NCBI GenBank assembly: GCA_016219595.1
Contig: JACRLY010000122.1
Span: 1 to 36,285 of the forward strand
DNA: 36,285 nucleotides
Direction of reading: 5' to 3'
DNA from: Ignavibacteriota bacterium
GTDB lineage: Bacteria; Bacteroidota; Ignavibacteria; Kapaibacteriales; UBA2268
Part shown: positions 7,943 to 16,800 of the stretch, piece after piece
Layout of the letters: the number at the start of each line of letters is the position of its first letter
Numbering within the stretch: position 1 is the stretch's first letter
Made by a program: the position numbers and the translations under genes
Notes under the pieces: generated by a model
Database searches by the model: none
Seen by the model: only the letters and a program-made list of their open reading frames with translations
Told to the model about the DNA's origin: nothing

Positions 7943-8578
7943 ATGAAACTTAAAATTTTAATAATGCTCTTTTTCTTCACTTTCCTTATTACAGAAAACT
8001 GCTATTCTTTTTCATCGGCAGTTATAAAAAAAGCTAATAAAGTAAGACCTGTAAAAAAATCTAAAGCGAAGAAGATAATAAATAATGAAACAAAATGTTC
8101 TATAAATATTCAGACAAAAATTCCTTTCAAAATCGAGGAATTGAGAAAATTTTTTCCCGATTCAGTTTTGAAAACCGAGGCTTCAGCTCCTTCATCCGGA
8201 AGAAGAAACGGTAAATTAGGTCAGATTACAACCTGTGCAGTTGAGTACGCACTTTCAAGAAAGACTTACTTTACCTTGACACTCAATGATTATGGTTCTT
8301 ATGACAATATACCATCCGATGAATTGCGCGATTACCTGGTATTGCCAAAGGCATTTGACAAAACGACTGAAGCATATAATATTAACTGTGGTGATGGATA
8401 CAAAATGTGGCAAGAAAAATCCAACAGCGGCGAAATCAGTTTTTTATATTGCTACAGATTTGTACTGAAATTTGAAATTATTGACTGGGATAAATCCTTG
8501 CCAAAATTTGAAGAATTTGTAAAATTCTTTAATCTGGATAAATTAGTTGAGGAATCTAAAAGAAGATTGAATCGTTAA
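7943..8578 (+). CDS. Secreted protein of unknown function, inserted between transketolase subunit genes
   Basis: A 211-residue protein with a clear signal peptide (MKLKILIMLFFFTFLITENC, cleavage probably near CYSFSSA). A very basic segment follows (KKANKVRPVKKSKAKKI, residues ~30-46), then a globular domain with four cysteines (C52, then the cysteines in ITTCAVEY, YNINCGDGY and FLYCYRF) that could pair in the periplasm. I recognise no family. The C-terminus is helical and charged (FNLDKLVEESKRRLNR). It starts 26 bp after the transketolase N subunit and precedes the C subunit by about 105 bp, so cotranscription is likely, yet nothing ties its function to sugar metabolism. No sorting tail is visible. 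Confidence 0.7.
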   Translation: MKLKILIMLFFFTFLITENCYSFSSAVIKKANKVRPVKKSKAKKIINNETKCSINIQTKIPFKIEELRKFFPDSVLKTEASAPSSGRRNGKLGQITTCAVEYALSRKTYFTLTLNDYGSYDNIPSDELRDYLVLPKAFDKTTEAYNINCGDGYKMWQEKSNSGEISFLYCYRFVLKFEIIDWDKSLPKFEEFVKFFNLDKLVEESKRRLNR

Positions 8579-8589
8579 AATAAATGAAA

Positions 8590-8658
8590 TGTCACACTGA
8601 GCGATGTCGAAGTGTGAATTATAAGATGAGAAAGCCTTAGACTACTCTCAGGCTGACA
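8590..8658. repeat. 69-bp MITE-like palindromic repeat
   Basis: The ends are imperfect terminal inverted repeats, TGTCACACTGAG (8590-8601) and CTCAGGCTGACA (8647-8658), matching at 10 of 12 positions. Inside, TCACACT (8592-8598) and AGTGTGA (8611-8617) form a perfect stem around GAGCGATGTCGA, and AGCCT/AGGCT (8633-8637/8650-8654) forms a second. The sequence resembles the GTCACxCTGAGCGnnGTCGAAGTG dispersed repeats familiar from FCB genomes. It sits between the secreted-protein gene and the transketolase C subunit. Confidence 0.65.
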
Positions 8659-8683
8659 TAAATTTAAAATTATTTAATAATAC

Positions 8684-9691
8684 ATGAACGAAATAAAATT
8701 ACTTGGAAAAAAACCGACACGTCATGGATTTGGTGAAGGTCTTGTCGTGCTTGGTGAGAAATATGATAATGTTATTGTTCTTGGTGGAGACATAACAGGC
8801 TCCGTAATGACTTCCTATTTCCAGGAAAAATTTCCTGAAAGATTTTTCTCAATCGGAGTAGCTGAACAAAATGCAACTACAATTGCTGCAGGTTTTGCTT
8901 TGTCAGGTAAAATTGCTTTCTTTGCGAGCTATAGTGCATTCTCTGCATTCAGAAATGCTGACCAGCTTAGAATTTCTGTGGCATATAATGATATAAATGT
9001 GAAAATCGGTGGTGGTCATGCAGGTATTACAGTCGGTCCTGATGGAGCAACTCACCAGGCATTGGAAGAAATTGCATTTATTCGCACACTTCCTAACATG
9101 ACACTCGTTGTTCCGGCAGATTACACTGAAGCAAAAAAAGCAACTATTGCAATCGGCGAAAAATTCGGTCCCTGCTTTATCCGATTCGGCAGGTCTGCTG
9201 TTCCTATGTTTACAACTGATGATTCTCCATTTGCATTGGGCAAAGCTAATATTTTGAGAGAAGGAAAGGATGTTGCCATTGTTGCTTGTGGACTTTTGGT
9301 TTGGGAAGCACTTCTTGCCGCAGAAGAACTTTCGAAAAAAGGTATAAATGCACGTGTTATAAATAATCATACAATTAAACCGATTGATGTTGAAACGTTG
9401 GTTAATGCCGCACGTGATTGCGGATGTATGGTAACTGCTGAGGAACACCAGGTTCACGGTGGTCTGGGTGGTGCTGTCGCTGAAGTTACTGCAAAGAATT
9501 ATCCAGTTCCGATTGAATTTGTAGGTGTACGGGATAAATTCGGATGCAGCGGCGAACCCGAAGAATTAATGGTAAAATTCGGCTTGACATGGAAAGAGAT
9601 TTATGCATCAGCATTGAAAGTCATAGAACGCAGGGACAAAGGATTTATAGGGTATAGACAAGTGAAGGATGTTGAGGACTACAAAGAATAA
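8684..9691 (+). CDS. Transketolase, C-terminal (pyrimidine-binding) subunit
   Basis: At 335 residues this is the second half of a two-subunit transketolase. It has GGDITGSVMTSYF, then IGVAEQNATTIAAGFALSG with the catalytic glutamate E61 that activates TPP. GGGHAGITVGPDGATHQALE and PNMTLVVPADYTEA follow, then the C-terminal transketolase domain with VACGLLVWEALLAAEEL and TAEEHQVHGGLGGAVAEV. It pairs with the 7038 product to form the TPP site at the subunit interface. The C-terminus extends slightly past the family core (ERRDKGFIGYRQVKDVEDYK). A deoxyxylulose-5-phosphate synthase identity is unlikely because the N subunit has transketolase-type signatures. Confidence 0.93.
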   Translation: MNEIKLLGKKPTRHGFGEGLVVLGEKYDNVIVLGGDITGSVMTSYFQEKFPERFFSIGVAEQNATTIAAGFALSGKIAFFASYSAFSAFRNADQLRISVAYNDINVKIGGGHAGITVGPDGATHQALEEIAFIRTLPNMTLVVPADYTEAKKATIAIGEKFGPCFIRFGRSAVPMFTTDDSPFALGKANILREGKDVAIVACGLLVWEALLAAEELSKKGINARVINNHTIKPIDVETLVNAARDCGCMVTAEEHQVHGGLGGAVAEVTAKNYPVPIEFVGVRDKFGCSGEPEELMVKFGLTWKEIYASALKVIERRDKGFIGYRQVKDVEDYKE

Positions 9692-9878
9692 TTTTAATTT
9701 TGAATTTTAAATGAATTTAAAATATATAATTTGAAATTTTAGAACAAAGAGACTGAAGACTATTAGTTAATATTCAATTATCAAATATCAATTTTTTTTC
9801 AATTTATTACAAATCCTATTGATTTTATCCCAAATCTTATTAATTTAATATGATTTTTTATTGCGTTTCATTTTAGAA

Positions 9879-11387
9879 ATGAGAACTTTTCTTATGAAAT
9901 ATCTTGGATTGATTATTCTTATGGTTGCACTATCCAACACATTCTGCCAGGACAGCCCCGATACTGACAAAATAACGCATCGTCCGCCGACGGTTGCAGG
10001 GGCTTTTTATCCTGCCGATGCCGACACTATTAAGAAGTGGATTAATGAATATCTTTCTGCGGATGAGCCGTTACTTGTCGAAGGGGATATTATCGGGCTT
10101 GTCGTACCACACGCCGGTTATGTATACAGCGGCTGGGTTGCCGGCAAAGCATACCGGGAGCTGAAAGGAAGAAAATATGATGATGTGATTGTTATTTCCC
10201 CGAGCCACTCTAAAGCATTTCGCGGAGCTTCTGTTTTCAAAAGTGAAGCTTACGTTACACCTCTCGGAGTAGCAAAAGTTGACCTTGAACTATCGAAGGA
10301 AATAGCAAATGTTTTTACCGATGTAAAATTTTCACTTGATGGTCATAGCTGGTCTGAAGGCAGAGCAGAACACGCTCTCGAAGTACAGATTCCTTTTTTG
10401 CAAATTATACAGTCAGGCACACCGATTGTACCTATTGTAATGGGGACACAGGATTTCGAAACAACGGATGAATTAGTAAAAGCAATCGTTCAATCAGTGA
10501 AAAAGCTGAATCGGAAAGTCTTGCTGATTGCCAGTTCAGATTTATCTCATTTTCACACTCAAAAGCAGGCAGAGAAAATTGACTCTCCCCTTGTGAAAGC
10601 TTTCTCCAAGCTCGATTACTTCAAAATAGCAATGAATCTGTACCAGGACAAATGGGAAGCTTGCGGAGGCGCTCCCATCACAGTTGTTATGAGTGCGGCA
10701 GAACAGTTAGGAGCTAATTCAGCAAAAACCTTTTTATATGCAAGTTCCGCATCTTCACCATACACAGCAACCGATACATCGAGAGTTGTCGGTTACTTCA
10801 GCGGAGCATTGTATAATGATAATAGCGGTCAATTGAAAATACTTCCCGATTTAACTGATGAAGACAAAAAAGTCATTATGGAGATTGCAAAGAAAGCTGT
10901 AAAATCTGCTGTGCTTAATTCTGCAATTGATGTTGATGAGAGTAAAATCTCAGAAAGATTGAATGATGAATATGCTTCTTTTGTTACATTGAAGGAAGAT
11001 GGGATGTTGCGCGGCTGCATGGGACAGACATTCACGACATCGTCACTTATCAATTCGGTTATTGAAGCAGGTCGACTGGCTTCTACTCGTGACCCGAGAT
11101 TCAACCCTGTAAGCGAAAAAGAATTAAATAAACTTGAGTATGAAGTTACTGTGCTTTCGAGAATGAAGAAAATCCTTGACCCGGAAGAAATTGTTGTAGG
11201 AAGAGATGGAGTTTATATAAGATTGGAAAATTCCGGTGCATTATTTCTGCCACAAGTAGCCCCCGAGCAAAAATGGGACAGAACCGAACTTCTCGAAAAC
11301 CTATGCAGGAAAGCAAGATTACCGAATGATGCATATAAATCAACAAAAGCTGAGTTATACGTCTTTCAGGCAATGATAATTGATTAG
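9879..11387 (+). CDS. Exported AmmeMemoRadiSam B-A fusion (Memo domain + AMMECR1 domain)
   Basis: Two domains are fused. Residues ~40-300 are a Memo family domain (AmmeMemoRadiSam B): AGAFYPAD, VVPHAGYVYSG (H78), VISPSHSKAFRG (H110), SSDLSHFH and EACGGAPI (C262). H78 and H110 lie 32 residues apart, the same spacing as metal ligands H49 and H81 of human MEMO1, and C262 corresponds to C244. Residues ~310-502 are AMMECR1 (AmmeMemoRadiSam A) with LRGCMGQ and ASTRDPRFNPVSEKEL. The N-terminus is a hydrophobic export signal (MKYLGLIILMVALSNTFCQ), so the protein is probably periplasmic or membrane-anchored. The open frame begins at a TTG (9861); the first ATG is 9879 and another at 9894 gives a shorter signal, and the choice is uncertain. 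The radical SAM partner of this system is not in the window. The function of the system is poorly known. Confidence 0.88.
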   Translation: MRTFLMKYLGLIILMVALSNTFCQDSPDTDKITHRPPTVAGAFYPADADTIKKWINEYLSADEPLLVEGDIIGLVVPHAGYVYSGWVAGKAYRELKGRKYDDVIVISPSHSKAFRGASVFKSEAYVTPLGVAKVDLELSKEIANVFTDVKFSLDGHSWSEGRAEHALEVQIPFLQIIQSGTPIVPIVMGTQDFETTDELVKAIVQSVKKLNRKVLLIASSDLSHFHTQKQAEKIDSPLVKAFSKLDYFKIAMNLYQDKWEACGGAPITVVMSAAEQLGANSAKTFLYASSASSPYTATDTSRVVGYFSGALYNDNSGQLKILPDLTDEDKKVIMEIAKKAVKSAVLNSAIDVDESKISERLNDEYASFVTLKEDGMLRGCMGQTFTTSSLINSVIEAGRLASTRDPRFNPVSEKELNKLEYEVTVLSRMKKILDPEEIVVGRDGVYIRLENSGALFLPQVAPEQKWDRTELLENLCRKARLPNDAYKSTKAELYVFQAMIID

Positions 11388-11408
11388 TTAAAAAAAATAA
11401 TTTGCAGA

Positions 11409-12887
11409 GTGGAAAAAGTAAAGAATAAAAATACTTCAGATTCAAAGAAAAAGAAAATCAAAATAAACGAGTCAATCGTTAAACAAATAGGTCAGCTTGC
11501 CGATGAGCTGGGTGTTGAACTATATATAGTCGGCGGCTACGTAAGGGATAATATTTTAAACAGGGTAAGAACAGATTTCGACTTTACTGTGGTTGGTGAT
11601 TCAATTTCTTTTGCCGGGGAAGTTGCCAAAAAATTTAAATCAAAAGCTGTCATTTACCAGAAATTCAGAACTGCTCTAGTTCCTATAGGTGAGCATAAAA
11701 TCGAATTTGTCGGCACCCGCAAAGAAGAATATAAGCCTAATTCAAGAAAACCCATAGTTACTGAAGGTACTCTCGGGGATGACCTAAGAAGGAGAGATTT
11801 TACAATTAATGCTATGGCATCAAGTGTAAATAACAAAAATTTTGGAACTGTTGTTGATTTGTTCAACGGTATTTCTGATTTAAAAAATAAAATACTAAAA
11901 ACACCATTAGAACCCGGGATTACATTTTCCGATGACCCGTTGAGAATGATGAGAGCTGCTCGCTTTGCATCGCAACTTGATTTCGTTATACAACCAGATA
12001 TTCTGACAGGTATTTCACAAAATGCTGATAGAATAAAAATCATCTCACAGGAAAGAATTTCTGATGAATTCATGAAAATAATTTCTTCTGACAAGCCGGG
12101 TGTCGGTCTCAAAATTTTAAATGATACTGTTTTGCTCAAATATATTTTTCCTGAACTTCACAGGTTAAACGGTATAGAATTCATTAAAGAAGAGGATAAA
12201 GTATTTGGTCATAAGGATGTATTTTTACATTCATTACAGGTTCTGGACAATATCAGCGAGGTCACGGGTAATCCCTGGCTCAGGTTTGCTGCATTGACAC
12301 ATGATATTGCAAAATCAGTTACAAAAAAATATATTCCAGGTACCGGCTGGTCGTTTCATGGCCATGAAGAACTCGGAGCAAGAAGAATGTCCGAAATTTT
12401 CAAACGTATGAAGTTTCCTATGGAACATTTGCCATATGTTGAAAAACTTGTCCGTCTCCATCAAAGACCTATGGTTCTCGTTGATGATGGTGTCACAGAT
12501 TCTGCTGTCAGACGATTAGCATTCCAGGCAGGTGAAGTGCTCGAAGATTTATTTGTATTATGTAAAGCTGATATTACTACAAAAAATCCGGTATTATCTG
12601 CCAAATATCTTAAGAATTATGATAAAGTAGCAAAAAAAGTGATGGAGGTTCAGGAAAAGGATAAGCTTAGGGAATTCCAGTCCCCGGTTCGAGGTGATGA
12701 AGTTATGGAAATTTGTAATATAAAACCTTCACCTGCCGTTGGATTTATAAAATCCGCAATAGAAGAGGCTATCCTGGATGGCGTCATTCCTAATGAATAT
12801 GAAGCAGCAAAAAAATATTTTCTTGAACATAAAGATGAATGGCTGAAAATTGCAGAAGGTTATAAACCTTTTCCAGACCAAAAATAA
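11409..12887 (+). CDS. cca: CCA tRNA nucleotidyltransferase / poly(A) polymerase family protein with HD domain
   Basis: A 492-residue class II nucleotidyltransferase. The catalytic head has LYIVGGYVRDNIL, the metal-binding DFDFTVVGD (DxD), then RRRDFTINAMA and DPLRMMRAARFASQLDF. A helical neck follows, then an HD phosphohydrolase domain with FLHSLQVLD, LRFAALTHDIAKS and FHGHEELGARR. Bacterial enzymes with this layout add or repair the CCA end of tRNA, and the HD domain removes phosphates; a poly(A) polymerase cannot be excluded by sequence alone. The start appears to be GTG at 11409, since no ATG precedes the GGYVRD motif in this frame. The first ~20 residues are very lysine-rich. It starts 21 bp after the Memo-AMMECR1 gene, so the two may share a transcript. 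Confidence 0.88.
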   Translation: MEKVKNKNTSDSKKKKIKINESIVKQIGQLADELGVELYIVGGYVRDNILNRVRTDFDFTVVGDSISFAGEVAKKFKSKAVIYQKFRTALVPIGEHKIEFVGTRKEEYKPNSRKPIVTEGTLGDDLRRRDFTINAMASSVNNKNFGTVVDLFNGISDLKNKILKTPLEPGITFSDDPLRMMRAARFASQLDFVIQPDILTGISQNADRIKIISQERISDEFMKIISSDKPGVGLKILNDTVLLKYIFPELHRLNGIEFIKEEDKVFGHKDVFLHSLQVLDNISEVTGNPWLRFAALTHDIAKSVTKKYIPGTGWSFHGHEELGARRMSEIFKRMKFPMEHLPYVEKLVRLHQRPMVLVDDGVTDSAVRRLAFQAGEVLEDLFVLCKADITTKNPVLSAKYLKNYDKVAKKVMEVQEKDKLREFQSPVRGDEVMEICNIKPSPAVGFIKSAIEEAILDGVIPNEYEAAKKYFLEHKDEWLKIAEGYKPFPDQK

Positions 12888-13011
12888 TTGTGTAAATATA
12901 ACATGAGTGAGACTAATTTATTAGCGAAATTTTAAAAATTAAACTCAAATGTATTCATTGAAAATATAAATTGAAAATTGAAAATTTGAAATTAAGATAA
13001 TCCCACTTAGT

Positions 13012-13029
13012 CCCACTTTAATAAGGGGG
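13012..13029. repeat. Small hairpin upstream of the ABC ATPase gene
   Basis: CCCACTT (13012-13018), loop TAAT, AAGGGGG (13023-13029), with one A/G mismatch. It is preceded by a direct repeat of TCCCACTT (13001 and 13011). It looks like a decayed copy of the CCCCCTT-AAGGGGG palindromes common in such genomes. It sits just before the gene's ribosome-binding region. Confidence 0.4.
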
Positions 13030-13045
13030 AAAACGAAAGGAAAAT

Positions 13046-13825
13046 ATGATTGAAATAATTGACTTACATAAATCCTTCGGACCAAAACCGGTTTTGAATG
13101 GTGTTAATCTGACAATACCTACAGGTGAATCCAAATGTATAATAGGAAAATCAGGTTGTGGTAAAAGTGTTTTGATAAAACACATTGTAGGACTTCTTTC
13201 ACCTGATAAAGGGAAGGTCTTAGTCGATGGACAGAATATAGAAGGATTAACAAAAGAGGACTTATTCAGATTCAGACAAAGAATAGGATTTGTTTTTCAG
13301 GGTTCTGCCCTGTTTGATTCTTATAATGTATTTGAGAATATCGTCGTAGGTTTATATGAACATGGTTTGCAGAACATGAAGGATTTGGAAGAAGAAGCAA
13401 TCAGGGTTTTATTATCAGTAGGATTATTACCGGAAAGAGGAGAAACTGAAACAGAAGAATTCAAGAAAGAATGGAAAATTTTAAGGAACAAAAAGCCATC
13501 CGATTTGTCCGGCGGCATGCGAAAAAGAGTTGGTGTAGCAAGAGCATTAGTCGGTAATCCATCCTACATTTTATATGACGAACCAACAACAGGACTTGAC
13601 CCTGTTACTTCAGAGCAAATTGATAAATTAATTGCAGATTTGACTAAAAAAATGAATGTTACTTCGATTATAATAACACATGACATGTTTTCAGTTTTAA
13701 GAATAGCTCATTCGGTTGCTATGCTGGATGAAGGAAAAGTTCATTTCGATGGTTCACCTGATGAATTTTATAAATCTAAGGACCCGATTACGCAGGAATT
13801 TTTGGAAAGATACATGAAGAATTAA
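13046..13825 (+). CDS. mlaF: ABC transporter ATP-binding protein, MlaF type
   Basis: A 259-residue ABC ATPase of the Mla phospholipid-trafficking subfamily. Walker A is GKSGCGKS (residues 34-41). The Q-loop is IGFVFQGSALFDSYNVFENI, where FQ-x-ALFDS-x-V-ENV is characteristic of MlaF. The signature is DLSGGMRKRVGVARAL (~153-168), Walker B YILYDEPTTGLDPV, and the switch histidine lies in IITHDM. MlaF normally powers MlaE permease and MlaD (MCE) at the inner membrane to move phospholipids between membranes. Neither partner is adjacent: a CCA enzyme precedes it and an opposite-strand gene follows. The ATG has AAAGGAAAAT directly upstream. A compact insertion between Q-loop and signature (ETETEEFKKEW) is longer than in E. 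coli. Confidence 0.85.
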   Translation: MIEIIDLHKSFGPKPVLNGVNLTIPTGESKCIIGKSGCGKSVLIKHIVGLLSPDKGKVLVDGQNIEGLTKEDLFRFRQRIGFVFQGSALFDSYNVFENIVVGLYEHGLQNMKDLEEEAIRVLLSVGLLPERGETETEEFKKEWKILRNKKPSDLSGGMRKRVGVARALVGNPSYILYDEPTTGLDPVTSEQIDKLIADLTKKMNVTSIIITHDMFSVLRIAHSVAMLDEGKVHFDGSPDEFYKSKDPITQEFLERYMKN

Positions 13826-13849
13826 TTCTACTTTTGAAACAAATCCTGA

Positions 13850-16800
13850 TTAGTCCAAAACACACAACCTCCTGGTGAGAATTGATGTAGGTGTCTTAAG
13901 TACAATCAGATAAACTCCTGATGTTAAGTTTCTTAAGCTGAATATTTTACTATAAAATCCGCTTTTATAATAATCAAAAATTAAGGTTTCATTTTTTATT
14001 CCGTTAACGTTAAACAAGGAAAGTTCGATATTCGAATCTTCAATTAATGAAAACTCCAGTTTGCATTCATCAGTAACCGGATTTTCCGAAATAATTTTAA
14101 ATGTTAAAGGAAAATTTGTATTTATAAGTCTCGGACCACCTTCGGCGCAATATCCTTTTAAATTGAATTTCCCATTAATAACTGAAATTGGAATACCGGC
14201 TCCAATACTTCTTACATTACTCAAAGTTAAATCCGATAAAGTATCATTACCTAAAACCACTTTGAATTTTAAAGAAACTAAGACCGAATCTCGATTAGCG
14301 GGTAATGGAAGATTTAAATTTATTAACCTGTTACCGTCAATGATGTCTCCCCTGGTCGTACCTAATACAGGATAAAGTAAGGAATAATTCATTGATAAAT
14401 CACAATTAAATCCTGATAAATTTGTGAATTCTAAGTATTGCTTTCCGGATAAATATATTTGTAATTCGATAGTATCTCCTAATGAACCTTCACAATCTGC
14501 AACTGAAATAGTAGCAGATGAATTGTATGAAAAAGGGAAATTGCCAGAAATCGATTTACATCCGTTTGAATCGGTAATTTCAACTATATAAATTCCATTT
14601 CCAGGTGGAATCAAATAAGATTTTGTCTCACCATCCAGTAACTGATTATCCAAATACCATTGATAGCTTGATGCCGGAGAGGAATATATTGTATCACCTT
14701 GATAGTAAATTTCCGGAATAGTCGGAGATTGATATACATAAATGAATATGTCAGAGTATGCTGTATCTGCAGGAATATTAGAATCAATTATTCTTAATGA
14801 ATAGTTTCTGGATGAAGTAGGTTGCACTTCTAATATTGAATCTGAAGTTGAGCCTGTTACATCAATATCAGGATTCCACAAATATGAGAAAGGTTTAATA
14901 CCTCCTTTTATTATTTTTTCTACACTTAAATTAACCTTATCTCCTTTGCAAATCGAATCATCAGTGCTTGTCAATTGAAAAGCCAGCTTATCAGGAAAAT
15001 TAAATTTCTTCTTCAGCAGAGCTAATCCGCCTCGCAGAGTTCCAATCCAGGCGAAATCATTGCTATCTATAACAATACTTGTTACATAATTATGTGGTAA
15101 ACCCGAATTATTTGAATTAAAAAGCATCCAGCCTTTATCATTAAAAAAAGCCATCCCATTATCTTCGGTTCCAACCCATTTATTATCATTACTATCAATT
15201 ACAATACAAGTAACATGGTCATCGGGAATTCGGGAATTGAATGTGTTGTATATAGTCCAATTATTATCTCCGAATTTTGCTAATCCACCTCCAAAAGTGC
15301 AAATCCATTTATTATTTTTATTATCTACAACTATTGATTGAATTTCATCAACCGGTAATCTTGAGTTACCCGTGTTATAAGGAATCCAGGTATTACCGTC
15401 AAAAGAATATAAGCCTCCATACCAGGTACCAATCCATAATAAATCATTAGAATCCACTGCAATTGCCTGAATCCAATCATCTCTCAAATCAGAATTAGAA
15501 GTATTATAAATAGTCCAATTTTTTCCATCAAATTTAACGAGTCCCTCCCCTGTTGTACCAATCCACTTATTTCCTTTTTTGTCTATAGCAAAAGCCTGAA
15601 CTTCGTTATCAGGCATCGGAGAATTAATCGAATCATAAGTGTCCCATTGATTATTTTTGAATCTTGCCAATCCACCGCCAAATGTTCCTATCCACGCTGT
15701 ATCCATGTCATCGAAAGCTAAAGTCTGAATTGTATTAGATGGAATACCCGAATTGGAAGTATTATATACAATCCAGTTATTACCGTCAAATTTCGCCAAG
15801 CCTCCGATTCTTGTTGCTATCCATTTACACTGTTTTTTATCTTTATTAACTTTGATGACAACATTATTAGGTAAACCGGAATTCCCCACATTATAATTTC
15901 TCCATGCTACATTATTATATTTTGAAATACCTCCGGTAAATGTTCCTATCCATTTATTATTTAATTTGTCAATATATATTGAGGTAACATTTTCATCCAA
16001 TAGGCTTGAATTTTTTTTATTATAAATTTCAGAAATGAAATTCCTGAATTTTGCAAGACCACCATTTGATGTTCCTATCCAAATATTATTATATATATCA
16101 GTGCATATAGAGTTAATATAATTATCCGGTAATCCATAATTAGATTTATCGTAAACAAACCATGAAACTCCATTGAATAATACTACCCCTCCACCGGATG
16201 TACCTATCCATAAATTATCACTTGAATCAATGCATAATGACTTAATAGAATTATTAGGTAAACCTGAATTTCCGACTCTGTAAGTTATCCAATTAATCCC
16301 GTCAAAATAAACAACACCATTAAATTTTGTTCCTATCCATTTAGCTCCTGTTTTATTAATGGCTATTGAAGTTATATCATTATCCCCCAAAAGTGAATTG
16401 TTTTTATTATAATTAATCCAGTTTACTCCATCATAACAAACTACACCGCGATACCATGTGCCAATCCAAAGTTTATTTGCTTTATCAATTATTATTGTTT
16501 GAATATAATCATCAGGAAGTGGAGAATTATTTGAATTATAATATATCCAGACGTTACCGTCAAATCTACCAATACCTCCGCCCCATAACCCAATCCATAA
16601 CGCACCATTGGAATCCAGTGCAAGGCATTTTATTTCATTTTGTATTAATCCTGAATTTGCATGATTGAAATATACTATCTCATTTGTTATTTTATTAATC
16701 CTTGCCAATCCGCAACCACCTGACCATATATAAGTACCATCATCTACAATTGCATTGACATAATTCGACGTGTAATTTTCCCAATCTGGATATTGTGAAT

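Noticed and set aside
8903-9457. 184-codon open frame antisense to the transketolase C subunit
   Set aside because: It is opposite conserved catalytic motifs and rich in Cys/Asn/Phe, as expected for reverse-strand translation of this codon use.
7038-9691. Frameshifted single-chain transketolase
   Set aside because: Each half has its own start, stop and complete subunit-length domain set, and an unrelated gene lies between them.
15011-16729. Regular 129-bp periodicity as a possible CRISPR or satellite array
   Set aside because: The period is an exact codon multiple, the frame stays open throughout and the units encode conserved propeller blades; DNA identity between units is low.
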